NCBI GenBank assembly: GCA_019233975.1
Contig: JAFALY010000023.1
Coordinates: forward strand, 1 to 62,683
DNA: 62,683 nt
Direction of reading: 5' to 3'
Source of the DNA: Alphaproteobacteria bacterium
Lineage (GTDB): Bacteria > Pseudomonadota > Alphaproteobacteria > UBA9219
A program made the position numbers and the translations under genes. The notes beneath the pieces were generated by a model. That model worked only from the letters and a program-made list of their open reading frames with translations, did not search any database and was not told the origin of the DNA. This document shows, in pieces, positions 13,582 to 21,943 of this stretch (positions are counted from its first letter, which is position 1; each line of letters begins with the position of its first letter).

Positions 13582-14586
13582 TTATCCGTGTATGTGATCG
13601 CTGTTTTGGCCTGAAAATGGCACTGTTTGCCCTGCCTGCCATTCTGGTCTTTGGTCAATAGGGCGTGGATCAGCAATGGTTAACGCTTGTAGGTCGGTAT
13701 GATCCTGTGACGCAAAGCGTGCGGCAAAACGAGGATCATTGGCCAAACTCTGCAGCAGCATGACGCCCGAATTGGTTTTCCACTGCTCAGGATTGTCACG
13801 CAATGAAACCAATAATTGGTCTGGCGTCATCCATTGAAAGCGCTCCACCTCGCCATCGTTGGCAAATGGGTTGAAATCATTGGGGATCGTTACCTCCCAA
13901 TAAAACACTTCATCCCAATTCGTGCCACCATTTGTCTCAAACGGATAAGCTTTGGCTACGCCCGGTCCACGCACATCGCGCGCATAAGCAAGAACTTTTG
14001 CCTCTCCGGTCGGGCGTATAAGTTCGGCCGGAAGTTTGGCTTCCTGGTCAGCTTCGACTGCAACATGTGTCCAAGGGTCAGTGCCAGCAGGCAACCCACC
14101 ACCCACAGGCACATCATAACAACCAGGGAAAGTTTTGACTTTTTGCGGATCACGCGTTGCGATTAAGAAGTCGCCATTCTGCCTGCGAATGACGAGATGC
14201 ACACCCCAACTCTTCACGCCCAGAGGGAACAAAAGATTGCGGTCAATATTAAACAGAGTCTCATCCGGCAAATGTTCTTTAACCGCCATCAGTTCACCGG
14301 CCGGCTTGGGTAATTTTTTTTCTTCCGCCAATATTGTTTGGATAGCACTCAGTCTGGCCGTTATGGCATCGGCGGTCATGCCATCCGCCTGCATCACTAG
14401 TGAGCCAGCGCCCTCATCAACAACAAAGAAGTCGTTTGAAACAGGGTCGGTGGACAGCAGTTGCGCGATGTCGCCCCGCACATATCCCACATGCCTGCCA
14501 TGACAAACGAGCTTCAACAGCTCGCCGTTTTGTGCGTCAAGCAAAGGCTGCGCATTATTGCAATCCTGAATAAGCTTCAACGTCAT
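13582..14586 (-). CDS. Nudix hydrolase with DUF4743-like N-terminus
   Basis: 334 aa. The N-terminal 120 or so residues resemble the DUF4743 region that precedes the Nudix fold in the YJR142W / plant Nudix-20 group, a family linked to hydrolysis of damaged thiamine diphosphate. The Nudix domain spans about residues 135-290: WGVHLVIRRQNGDFLIATRDPQK, then the Nudix helix GGGLPAGTDPWTHVAVEADQ followed by EAKLP. The canonical REUXEE is here VEADQEA, so the helix is divergent; the related eukaryotic group also has an EA-x-EEA form. WDEVFYWEV and FQWMTPDQLL follow. It stands alone between the hem cluster and ffh. The thiamine link is family knowledge, not evidence from this sequence. Confidence 0.75.
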   Translation of the reverse strand: MTLKLIQDCNNAQPLLDAQNGELLKLVCHGRHVGYVRGDIAQLLSTDPVSNDFFVVDEGAGSLVMQADGMTADAITARLSAIQTILAEEKKLPKPAGELMAVKEHLPDETLFNIDRNLLFPLGVKSWGVHLVIRRQNGDFLIATRDPQKVKTFPGCYDVPVGGGLPAGTDPWTHVAVEADQEAKLPAELIRPTGEAKVLAYARDVRGPGVAKAYPFETNGGTNWDEVFYWEVTIPNDFNPFANDGEVERFQWMTPDQLLVSLRDNPEQWKTNSGVMLLQSLANDPRFAARFASQDHTDLQALTIADPRPIDQRPEWQAGQTVPFSGQNSDHIHG

Positions 14587-14652
14587 GGTTCAAACAATAG
14601 AATATAAATACAGCGCGTATATAAATCCTCGCGCGACCTGAAAGCAATTGCG

Positions 14653-15282
14653 TCACACAATAACCTTATGATTCAACAAGCTAAGCATCGCCAAATCATG
14701 CGGCGTATTACCATAGCCATAAGAGTCGTCGAAGGGGCCATGTTCTTCGATATAGGCCCTGACACGCTCCGCTTTGCGGTCATGGGTGCAGTTACCGCTG
14801 GTCATTTTGTCTGTCACCACGCCATCCACCACACCCATTTCCGTGCAGATGACGGCATGGTGCGGTACATGTGCCAATAGATTATATATATAGAGGTCAA
14901 GCGACCCGGTCGCGATAACGATGTGATGCCCGCGTACATGATGGTCGAGAAGTTTGTCGTGAATGGGGCGTTTCCATCGGCGCAGCTTATGCAGATTGCC
15001 GACATGCCCCCGCAATTCGTCGTGATGCCTGCCCGCCAGAATGGTTTTGATCAGATGATGCTTTACAAAGGTGCGCAGCGACGGATCAGGCAAGTTGGAA
15101 GGCAGTTTCTTCCACTTGGCATGACTAAAGCGGACAATCCCCTCTATCAGGCGCAAATAAAAAACTGGCGCGCTGGATAGCAAAGACAGAAACTGACCAA
15201 AGCTGTCATTCTCAACCAGTGTTCCGTCATAATCGAATACGGCAATAACGCGTGGGGCAATCGGGCTGTCCGGCGCGGTCAT
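14653..15282 (-). CDS. HAD superfamily (SerB-like, HAD-IB) phosphatase
   Basis: 209 aa from ATG 15282, whose ATGA overlaps the hemY-like stop and implies coupled translation. Motif I is FDYDGTLVENDSF (nucleophile Asp and acid/base Asp). Motif II is IVIATGSLDLYI. The acidic loop is GYGNTPHDLAML. The spacing and helical cap suit the HAD-IB subfamily, which includes phosphoserine phosphatase and many unassigned phosphomonoesterases. The gene is last in the hemC-hemD-mitofilin-hemY run, but a role in haem synthesis is only suggested by position. The longer open frame starting at 15402 lies wholly inside hemY and is not used. Confidence 0.8.
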   Translation of the reverse strand: MTAPDSPIAPRVIAVFDYDGTLVENDSFGQFLSLLSSAPVFYLRLIEGIVRFSHAKWKKLPSNLPDPSLRTFVKHHLIKTILAGRHHDELRGHVGNLHKLRRWKRPIHDKLLDHHVRGHHIVIATGSLDLYIYNLLAHVPHHAVICTEMGVVDGVVTDKMTSGNCTHDRKAERVRAYIEEHGPFDDSYGYGNTPHDLAMLSLLNHKVIV

Positions 15283-16622
15283 AAACGGCCCCAATCGCCA
15301 ATGGCCAGCGGCACCTGCGCCTGAAGCTTTGTCCGGCTGACGCCTAAGCTGCGCCATTCCAGCGTACCGAAGCTGCCGCAATGACCACACACCGCCTGCC
15401 ATGTTTCATGAACGCCGCCACAACTTGGGCAGACCCAAGTCGGGTCCTGTGGCGCGTCAATCGCCCGCGTCAGCCAGCGTGTGGCAGCGACCTCATCACC
15501 GCTTTCGCGGCGCTCCAAACGCGCCAATAAACGATACACGCCCTGTGTCGCATCCCCGGCCGAGATGAGCGCGATCAAATGACGGCGCGCTTCACCCCAT
15601 ATATCGGCAGACAAGGCGGCCTCAGCCAGCGCCAGACGCGCAGCCCCTGCGGGTTCCTTATCCTGCACCAGCTTCACAACACGTTTATAGGCATCCAGCG
15701 GGTCACCTTCGGCCTGACGATACAGGGCCGCCAATTGCGGATGTTTATGCTGGGTCCAATGGCGCTCAATTGTGCGATACGCAGCGCGACGATGCCCGGC
15801 ATTCACCTGCGCCTGCGCCAAATTCAAAAGAGCAGGTAGCCACTCGGCACGCTGGCGGGTTGCCTGTTCGGCAAATTGTAATGCCGATTGGTAACGCCCT
15901 TGCGCCGCTTCATGCTGTGACATGGCGACAAACAGCGCGGCGCGATATTGCCTCAGTTGTTCCGGTGGCAATAATTCTGTCTTTGCCAAACCTTGCAATG
16001 CCTGCGTCGCTTCCTGCCACGCCAACCGCCGTGTCGAAAGTTCAAAACGCATCAGGTTCAGCCATGGCGTATCCGGCTTGGCTCGTGCCAATTCACTCGT
16101 CAAACTTTCAACCTCACGCCAGTCACCAGCGCGGCGCGCCTCGGTAATGAGGCCGCGGTAGCCGAGCACGGCACTTTCACCCTTGGTCGTAAGTGCGCGA
16201 AACAGCGCGCGCGCCGTTTGATGATCGCCCGCCAATTGCGCGGCCTGCGCCTGCAACAACTGCGTGGCCGTTGTGACGCCCAGTCTTTTTCGCGCCAAAA
16301 CGGAAAACCGTCCGGCTTCGCCGGCGCTGCCGCCAGCAATGGCAACCAGACCGCGCGCCAGATCATCCTGCCCCTGACGCAGTTTGCGTAGTTGCCGCCC
16401 CATGCGCCACAAGCGAGGGCCGTGGCTAAGAAAATGCCAGATGCGAAATAGCAGATAAAAAACAAAGCCGACAGCAATGGCGGTAACCGCCAGAAACGCG
16501 GCCGAGGTTTCAATGACATAATCATGCCAGACGATCTTGGCAGTGCCCGGTTGATCTGCCAGCCACACAGCCAGCGCAATCAGTAGGGCCGCGCGTATAA
16601 TAAAGCTGACCAATTTGATCAT
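15279..16622 (-). CDS. hemY: HemY-like TPR membrane protein with C-terminal zinc ribbon
   Basis: 447 aa. Two N-terminal membrane segments (FIIRAALLIALAVWLA and AFLAVTAIAVGFVFYLLF) enclose the HemY_N region, as in the proteobacterial HemY family encoded beside hemC/hemD. A long alpha-helical TPR region follows (for example ATRQRAEWLPALLNLAQAQV). The C-terminus ends in a treble-clef-like ribbon, CPSCGGVHETWQAVCGHCG (about residues 395-415). The family's exact role is unsettled; it is not the oxygen-dependent protoporphyrinogen oxidase also called HemY. It overlaps its neighbours by 4 bp on both sides. Confidence 0.85.
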   Translation of the reverse strand: MIKLVSFIIRAALLIALAVWLADQPGTAKIVWHDYVIETSAAFLAVTAIAVGFVFYLLFRIWHFLSHGPRLWRMGRQLRKLRQGQDDLARGLVAIAGGSAGEAGRFSVLARKRLGVTTATQLLQAQAAQLAGDHQTARALFRALTTKGESAVLGYRGLITEARRAGDWREVESLTSELARAKPDTPWLNLMRFELSTRRLAWQEATQALQGLAKTELLPPEQLRQYRAALFVAMSQHEAAQGRYQSALQFAEQATRQRAEWLPALLNLAQAQVNAGHRRAAYRTIERHWTQHKHPQLAALYRQAEGDPLDAYKRVVKLVQDKEPAGAARLALAEAALSADIWGEARRHLIALISAGDATQGVYRLLARLERRESGDEVAATRWLTRAIDAPQDPTWVCPSCGGVHETWQAVCGHCGSFGTLEWRSLGVSRTKLQAQVPLAIGDWGRL

Positions 16623-17551
16623 CGCGCCCCTCCTGCCGTCATGGCCGCATGGGCCAGAATATCGCGCACAGCGTCATCCGTATCCCGCCGCACCGTCACT
16701 TGCAACGACCAGTCTCGCAAAACCTTGGACACACCATCCGGCAAATTACCGTATTCAGTAACAGCCGTAGCGGCATCGCCACGCTCCAGCGCACGCTCAA
16801 GTCCGGCAAATACTTTGTCCGTCGGCGCGTTAGCCGGACGTATCACAACAAAATGCCGCGCTTCAGCTTTTATTTTTTGCCAAAGGCCTTGCCACTGGTC
16901 AGCCTCAGTCGCCGGTTTTTCATCAACAATCGTTGCGGCACTTTCTCGCTTCCTCAAACGGTCCAACAAAGCTGTGCAAGTCGGGACACCTTCAGTTGAA
17001 ACATTTTGTAGCTTGGCAAGATCTGATTGTATCGCCAGATCATCCTTGGCCAACGCCTGCAACAAGGCAAGCTCACGCGCAAAGGAACGTCCGCTATCCA
17101 CTGCGGTACGAAACTCCATGGCGGCCATTGCAATCGCAATCTGTCCGTGCGTCGCATCACGGCTTTGTGTGGCAAGCACACTTGCCTGCTGCACATCTTT
17201 TTGCAGTTGATCAAGACGCGCATTCAACGCCTGCACATCGACCTTGGCCGTATTATCCGTTGCCTGCGGCGCGGGCTGAGTGACGGCAACCGTTGCCTGA
17301 TCAGCCTTCTTTTCCAGTGCGTCCACACGTTGTGTCAGGGCTTCGATTTCCACCTGCATGGCCGTGAGGTGCGTATCGTGCTGGGGCACGTAGTAGCGCA
17401 TAACCCAAGGGCAACGTGCCGCACCAAGGCCAGCACCAAATACCAACAGCAGCACGACCAGACAAACCCACCCTTTTTTGCCGCAACGCTTGCCTGACGT
17501 CGTGTCGCTGACGGCTGTCGTGTCTTTTTGGGTCTTATCGGCTTCAGTCAT
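16619..17551 (-). CDS. Mitofilin-like (COG4223) inner-membrane protein
   Basis: 310 aa. A short charged N-terminus is followed by one transmembrane segment (KKGWVCLVVLLLVFGAGLGA). A predicted coiled coil spans about residues 60-125 (MQVEIEALTQRVDALEKKAD; LNARLDQLQKDVQQA), and a helical C-terminal domain follows. This architecture and position between hemD and hemY are typical of the alphaproteobacterial mitofilin/Mic60-like proteins implicated in membrane shaping and outer-membrane contact. It overlaps hemD and hemY by 4 bp each. Confidence 0.78.
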   Translation of the reverse strand: MTEADKTQKDTTAVSDTTSGKRCGKKGWVCLVVLLLVFGAGLGAARCPWVMRYYVPQHDTHLTAMQVEIEALTQRVDALEKKADQATVAVTQPAPQATDNTAKVDVQALNARLDQLQKDVQQASVLATQSRDATHGQIAIAMAAMEFRTAVDSGRSFARELALLQALAKDDLAIQSDLAKLQNVSTEGVPTCTALLDRLRKRESAATIVDEKPATEADQWQGLWQKIKAEARHFVVIRPANAPTDKVFAGLERALERGDAATAVTEYGNLPDGVSKVLRDWSLQVTVRRDTDDAVRDILAHAAMTAGGAR

Positions 17552-18291
17552 GCATGATCCCCCTCACAGGCGGTGCAACCATCTTTCAGCGCCTGCACCA
17601 TTGCCGCATCCGACGGCTGCGCCGCAACCGCAACGCTGCGCCAATCTACAGGATTCAAAAGATTCGCGACAGTCTGGCTGATGGTCACAACATGTACGCG
17701 TTTCATCAATATCCGCAAGCCCGCTTTTTGTAGCAAATCCATATAATGTTGCGCCGTACGCGACGAATAAAGCATAACCGCATCAACTTCGCCCGCACCG
17801 ATTGCCGCCTGTACTTCTGGCGTTAGCGTTTCCGTCAGTTGCGCTTCGTAACGCACCCATGGAACGATGGTCAGGCCCGTGCTCATTAAAGCTTCTTTGG
17901 CACGCGCTGCCACATCACGTCCACACAAGTGCAAGATATTCACACCAGCGTGCGAATAATGGTCACGCAACAAGGTGGATAAGGCAGCGCCATCGCTGGC
18001 CCCCTCAATCACCTGAGTAAATCCTGCAGTTTTTGCGGCTTGGGCTGTTGACCCGCCGACGCAATAACACGGCAACCTCAGCAACGACATCGGCAATGGT
18101 TGTCCTGTAAAAGCATTAGCACTTGTCGCTACAACAACAGCGCAACTTATATCTGGCATCGGCAAGTTAGCGGGGACAATTTCAAGAACCGGCGCTCGAA
18201 TGACGCGATAGCCCTCTCTCCGCAATATATGAATAAGATTGTCCGCCTGAACGATGGGGCGCGTGACGATGACGCTCCGCATGCCCGCCAT
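17548..18291 (-). CDS. hemD: Uroporphyrinogen-III synthase
   Basis: 247 aa, the usual size. It cyclises hydroxymethylbilane to uroporphyrinogen III, inverting ring D. The sequence is divergent, as is normal for HemD, but shows the N-terminal MRSVIVTRPIVQADNLIHIL region, VGGSTAQAAKTAGF in the second domain, and the AVMLYSSRTAQHY segment. Position confirms the call: it starts 2 bp after hemC and overlaps the mitofilin-like gene by 4 bp. Confidence 0.9.
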   Translation of the reverse strand: MAGMRSVIVTRPIVQADNLIHILRREGYRVIRAPVLEIVPANLPMPDISCAVVVATSANAFTGQPLPMSLLRLPCYCVGGSTAQAAKTAGFTQVIEGASDGAALSTLLRDHYSHAGVNILHLCGRDVAARAKEALMSTGLTIVPWVRYEAQLTETLTPEVQAAIGAGEVDAVMLYSSRTAQHYMDLLQKAGLRILMKRVHVVTISQTVANLLNPVDWRSVAVAAQPSDAAMVQALKDGCTACEGDHA

Positions 18292-18293
18292 CC

Positions 18294-19235
18294 CTAGGCA
18301 GCAAAGAAGTTAGGCGGCAATGCCTGCTTCATCTGCAGCGCCAACTGCCCACCAAGACTTTCTGCCTCGTCGGTTTTGCCCACGATTTCCAGGCGCGTAA
18401 TCTGCGAACCATTGGGTCGCGCCGCCATGCCGCGTAGACGCAGCCCACCATCGCCCACCGAATGCGCCAAGGCACCAATTGGCGTGTGGCATGAACCATC
18501 CAACACACGTAGGAAGGCGCGTTCAGCGATAACGGCATGCCATGACGCCATGTGGTTGGCATTGGCCACCATGGGAACAATGTCGGCATCATCCTTACGG
18601 GTTTCGATGGCAATCGCGCCCTGTGCCGCCGCTGGCAACATAACGTCTGTAGAGATGACAGACCCCGCCCTGTCTTCCATGCCCAGGCGCTTTAACCCCG
18701 CCATAGCCAGAATAGTGGCATCAGCCAAACCTTCGGACAATTTACGCAACCGCGTTTCAACATTACCGCGGATACTGACAATCTTAAGGTCGGGTCTGTA
18801 TGCCAGCAATTGTGCGTGACGGCGTAGGCTAGCCGTGCCGACAATCGCCCCCTTCGGTAATTCTTCGAGAGTCTTAACGTCGCGGCCGATAAAGGCGTCC
18901 TGAACATCCGCGCGTTGAAGTGTCGCGGTTATTGTTAATTGATCGGGCAGTACGCTTGGCACATCTTTCATGGAATGGACGGCCAGATCGATGTGTCCTT
19001 CTATTAACGCTTCGTCGATCTCTTTGGTAAACAGCTCTTTGCCCGCGCCAATGTCACGAAACGTTTGTTCTTTATGTTGAGGTTGCCAATCACCCGATGT
19101 GCGCATCGGCACAATCTCTATCTCCACTTCGCGGTCCAGCCCGTGATTGTGTTGGAAAATACTGCGGCGCGCTTCTTCTGCCTGCAACAAAGCAAGCGGG
19201 CTGCCGCGCGTACCTAGCCGGATAATCTTTTTCAT
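18294..19235 (-). CDS. hemC: Hydroxymethylbilane synthase (porphobilinogen deaminase)
   Basis: Polymerises four porphobilinogens into hydroxymethylbilane (313 aa). RLGTRGSPLALLQA opens the protein. DVPSVLPDQL and TASLRRHAQLL bind substrate. The cofactor-anchoring cysteine is in LDGSCHTPIGA. I choose ATG 19235 (MKKIIRLGTRG), the usual family start; a TTG seven codons earlier is possible. Neither has a clear ribosome-binding site. A terminator-like hairpin with a T run ends about 20 nt before the start, which suggests attenuation. First gene of the hem run. Confidence 0.96.
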   Translation of the reverse strand: MKKIIRLGTRGSPLALLQAEEARRSIFQHNHGLDREVEIEIVPMRTSGDWQPQHKEQTFRDIGAGKELFTKEIDEALIEGHIDLAVHSMKDVPSVLPDQLTITATLQRADVQDAFIGRDVKTLEELPKGAIVGTASLRRHAQLLAYRPDLKIVSIRGNVETRLRKLSEGLADATILAMAGLKRLGMEDRAGSVISTDVMLPAAAQGAIAIETRKDDADIVPMVANANHMASWHAVIAERAFLRVLDGSCHTPIGALAHSVGDGGLRLRGMAARPNGSQITRLEIVGKTDEAESLGGQLALQMKQALPPNFFAA

Positions 19236-19253
19236 TGAACAACCAAAGGAATC

Positions 19254-19287
19254 CAAAAAAAGAGGGGGAATGACTCGACACCCTCTT
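19254..19287 (-). promoter_or_regulatory. Terminator-like hairpin in the hemC leader
   Basis: On the minus strand aagaggg (19281-19287) pairs with ccctctt (19260-19266) across a 14-nt loop, followed at once by a run of Ts (to 19256). It is either the terminator of the upstream 80-aa gene or an attenuator for hemC, since it lies inside the short leader of hemC. A possible promoter upstream is TTGAAA (19324-19329) and TATAGT (19303-19308) with 15-bp spacing. Confidence 0.55.
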
Positions 19288-19381
19288 GTTAACAGATTTT
19301 TTACTATAGAATCAATGTTTTAGTTTCAAGATTTCGCTGTACACTACTCTCAAGGCAGCAAACAATGGAACAAACAAAATG

Positions 19382-19624
19382 CTATATGCGGATATTCAGA
19401 TTGCTACCACGGCCGCCACGGTCGCCGCCGCTGCGGTCTCCGCCCTTAGCGCGATCACCGTTACCACGTGCCTTGTTGCCACCGTACGCTTTGGAACTCG
19501 GGTCAATGGCACGCTGGGTTTGTGGGCTCACAGCCTGAGCCTGAATTTGGGGCAACGTTCTCACGACAGCATCCTGAGCCAGGGCGCTGGGCATGATTGG
19601 AACTTGAACGGGCGTAACCTGCAT
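19382..19624 (-). CDS. Small Gly/Arg/Asp-rich disordered protein
   Basis: 80 aa, not recognised. The first half is hydrophobic-polar (PSALAQDAVVRTLPQIQAQ). The second half is a low-complexity Gly-Asp-Arg-Lys tail (GNKARGNGDRAKGGDRSGGD) that is likely disordered. GAGAG lies about 7 nt before ATG 19624. A hairpin with a T run lies downstream, supporting a real transcription unit. The tail has the look of a nucleic-acid-binding extension, but that is inference. The overlapping plus-strand frame at 19379-19804 reads less like a protein. Confidence 0.5.
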   Translation of the reverse strand: MQVTPVQVPIMPSALAQDAVVRTLPQIQAQAVSPQTQRAIDPSSKAYGGNKARGNGDRAKGGDRSGGDRGGRGSNLNIRI

Positions 19625-19779
19625 GGTATGCTCTCAGTTATCCCCAGAACTATACAGTCAATGTTAGCGTTACGAAATAAAAAATTCGTTAACCATTTGG
19701 TAGCCTATAAGCTGTTCAATATAGTGCCCAAAAATTCTGTGGAATCCGCCACTTACAACCTTTCAAAGGGGTCGACGCA

Positions 19780-20931
19780 ATGGTCGGGTATGCTAACACA
19801 ATGAGCCGGTTACAGAAAAATCTTCCGGCCATGTATGTACTGGCCCACAAACGCGATGACGAGTCGCGCCTTGAACTGGCGACCCTGCTCGCCGAAATTT
19901 TCACCACGGGTGAAGACAGATTGTCACTACGCGAAGAAGAAATGGTCAACGAATTGATCGATCGCCTGCTTTCTTCACAGTCGCCCACCGTGCGCCGCGC
20001 TTTGCTGAGCAAATTTGCCAATGCGCATCACATGCCGCGCAAGATCGCTCGCGAAGCCGCAAACGATGACATCACGGTTGCCCGCGATGTTCTGATGAAC
20101 TGTGAAAGCCTGACCGACGAAGATCTGATCGAAGTCGTGCACGTCAAGGGCTCCACTTACGCCGAAGCTGTCGCCACCCGTCGTCAAATCAATGAAGCAG
20201 TTGCCGATGCCCTGGTCACAACTGGCGACCTGAAGGTCATGCAGCTGGTTGCTGAAAACATGGGCGCGAAACTGAGCCCCAAGGCGGTTGACGTTCTGGC
20301 CCGCAGCGCGCGCTTCACCGCCGAACTGCGCCGTCCGATCATGAAGCGCCCGGAATTGACTGAAGAAGTTGCCACCCGCATGTACTGGTGGGTGTCTCAG
20401 GAACTGCGCCGCGAAGCGCTGAAGCAGTTTGCCATTCCGGCCGCGCAGATCAACGCTGCCCTGTCCGACACCATCGAAGAGCTGTTAAACCAGCACAAGA
20501 CGGACATGAACGACGACGACGTGATGGGGCAGATCGCCGATTGGCTGGCCGAACGTCAAGCCGTGTCGGTTCGCATTCTGCCGCAGGTGCTGCGCCTGGG
20601 TCACTTCCGCCTGTTCAATATCCTGTTGGCCCGCTTGTCGCATCTTGACCTGCCGATGGTTGACGCGATTGTGAATGAAACCGGCGGCCGCAGCTTGGCC
20701 GTTCTGTGCCGCGGTATTGGCATCGACAAGTCCGGCTTTGTGTCTATCTTCCTGCTGTCACGCGGTTCACGCCCCGGTGAACAGATTGTTCACCCCCGTG
20801 AATTGAGCTTTGCGATGGCTGCGTTCGACCGTATGTCGACCAACCTCGCCCAGGACCTGCTGATGACCTGGAAGAAGAATCCGTCCTTCTTGCTGAACCG
20901 TCAGGAAAGCGACCTGGCGCTGGAAGCCTAA
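19780..20931 (+). CDS. DUF2336 domain-containing protein
   Basis: 383 aa of alpha-helical, HEAT-like repeats, as in the alphaproteobacterial DUF2336 family (for example LREEEMVNELIDRLLSSQS; SPTVRRALLSKFANAHHMP; DDITVARDVLMNC). No transmembrane segment. A caulobacterial DUF2336 protein has been tied to cell-cycle or motility signalling, but I cannot assign a function here. ATG 19780 has aaagggg about 9 nt upstream; ATG 19801 is an alternative start. Codon use is strongly GC3-rich in the second half. Single-gene unit, with ccmG 50-70 bp downstream. Confidence 0.85.
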   Translation: MVGYANTMSRLQKNLPAMYVLAHKRDDESRLELATLLAEIFTTGEDRLSLREEEMVNELIDRLLSSQSPTVRRALLSKFANAHHMPRKIAREAANDDITVARDVLMNCESLTDEDLIEVVHVKGSTYAEAVATRRQINEAVADALVTTGDLKVMQLVAENMGAKLSPKAVDVLARSARFTAELRRPIMKRPELTEEVATRMYWWVSQELRREALKQFAIPAAQINAALSDTIEELLNQHKTDMNDDDVMGQIADWLAERQAVSVRILPQVLRLGHFRLFNILLARLSHLDLPMVDAIVNETGGRSLAVLCRGIGIDKSGFVSIFLLSRGSRPGEQIVHPRELSFAMAAFDRMSTNLAQDLLMTWKKNPSFLLNRQESDLALEA

Positions 20932-21002
20932 ACCCGGCCAGGATTTTCAGTTCAGCGCAGGCCAAAGTTTGACAACCTAAACAAAAAATGAGAGGCAGGC
21001 GT

Positions 21003-21545
21003 ATGATGAAACGCCTGCCTACTTCATTTATACCCCTGCTCCTCTGCGCCGGATTATTTGCCGCGCTCGCATTCTCTTTGCTACGGGGCCCGTCAGAGCA
21101 AAACAAGTTCGCCCAGCATGTTGGCGAAAAAGCAAGCCCGACAACACTGCCACTTCTCGACATGGCTGATACACATTTCGATACAGCCGAATGGATAGGG
21201 CGGCCTTATATTATCAATTTCTTCGCCAGTTGGTGCGTGCCCTGTCAGGCCGAGCATGAAGTCCTGTCGGATCTGCAGAACCATTTGCACCTGCCTGTTA
21301 TCGGCATAGCCTATAAGGACAGACCTGAATCCCTGCATCGCTTCCTGAACAAGGCGGGCAACCCATATCTGGCCGTGGCCGATGATAAGGACGGACATAC
21401 AGGCATTGATTGGGGATTAACCGGTGTGCCGGAAACCTTCGTCATCGACGCGCATGGCGTCATACGCTATCATCTGGTTGGCCCTATGACTGAGGAAACC
21501 GTCATGGACGACCTGCTTCCTGCATGGAAAGAGGTCAGCCAATGA
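21003..21545 (+). CDS. ccmG: Thioredoxin-like cytochrome c maturation protein CcmG/DsbE
   Basis: Membrane-anchored periplasmic thioredoxin (about 180 aa) that reduces apocytochrome c haem-binding cysteines. One N-terminal membrane anchor (FIPLLLCAGLFAALAFSLL), then the thioredoxin fold with active site FFASWCVPCQAEH, the cis-Pro loop TGVPETFVID and the CcmG-type GPMTEETV end. The start is ATG 21003 or 21006, with gagagg upstream; the frame opens at 20988. It overlaps ccmH by 4 bp. The other ccm genes are not in this window. Confidence 0.92.
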   Translation: MMKRLPTSFIPLLLCAGLFAALAFSLLRGPSEQNKFAQHVGEKASPTTLPLLDMADTHFDTAEWIGRPYIINFFASWCVPCQAEHEVLSDLQNHLHLPVIGIAYKDRPESLHRFLNKAGNPYLAVADDKDGHTGIDWGLTGVPETFVIDAHGVIRYHLVGPMTEETVMDDLLPAWKEVSQ

Positions 21546-21943
21546 AACCTCTGCTGTTTGTCCTGATCGCCTTATGCCTGATAAGCATGACAACGGTCCG
21601 CGCCGCCGAAAGCACCCTGCCCGATCTTGCGCAAGAACAACGCGCCGTTGCCCTCGGCAACCTGTTCCGTTGCGTCGTCTGCCAATCGGAATCCATCAAT
21701 GACTCGCAAGCCGATATGGCGCGCGATCTGCGGCAGTTGGTGCGCGACAAGGTAGCTGCCGGGTGGAGCGACCGGCAGATCATCGACTATGTTCGCGCGC
21801 GCTACGGTGACTTCATCCTTCTGAACCCGCCGATGCAGGTCAACACGTGGTTACTGTGGGGCGCGCCCGCCCTATTCCTGCTTATTGCCAGCAGCGGCGC
21901 TGCGGCTTTCATACTACGTCACCGTAAAGGCAGGCCGACATGA
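21542..21943 (+). CDS. ccmH: Cytochrome c-type biogenesis protein CcmH
   Basis: 133 aa. A signal peptide (LLFVLIALCLISMTTVRAAE) is followed by the redox motif LFRCVVCQSESINDSQADMA, which matches the RCxxCQ active site of CcmH/CcmL, then the family core LRQLVRDKVAAGWSDRQII and YGDFILLNPPM. It ends in one membrane helix (TWLLWGAPALFLLIASSGAA). It acts with CcmG in reducing apocytochrome c. The start overlaps ccmG by ATGA and its stop overlaps the next small gene by ATGA, so all three are coupled. Confidence 0.95.
   Translation: MKPLLFVLIALCLISMTTVRAAESTLPDLAQEQRAVALGNLFRCVVCQSESINDSQADMARDLRQLVRDKVAAGWSDRQIIDYVRARYGDFILLNPPMQVNTWLLWGAPALFLLIASSGAAAFILRHRKGRPT

Noticed and set aside
19379-19804. 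A 141-codon plus-strand frame over the 80-aa gene.
   Set aside because: Its low-complexity sequence mirrors the Gly/Arg/Asp coding of the opposite strand, and it runs into the DUF2336 start; the minus-strand reading is more protein-like.
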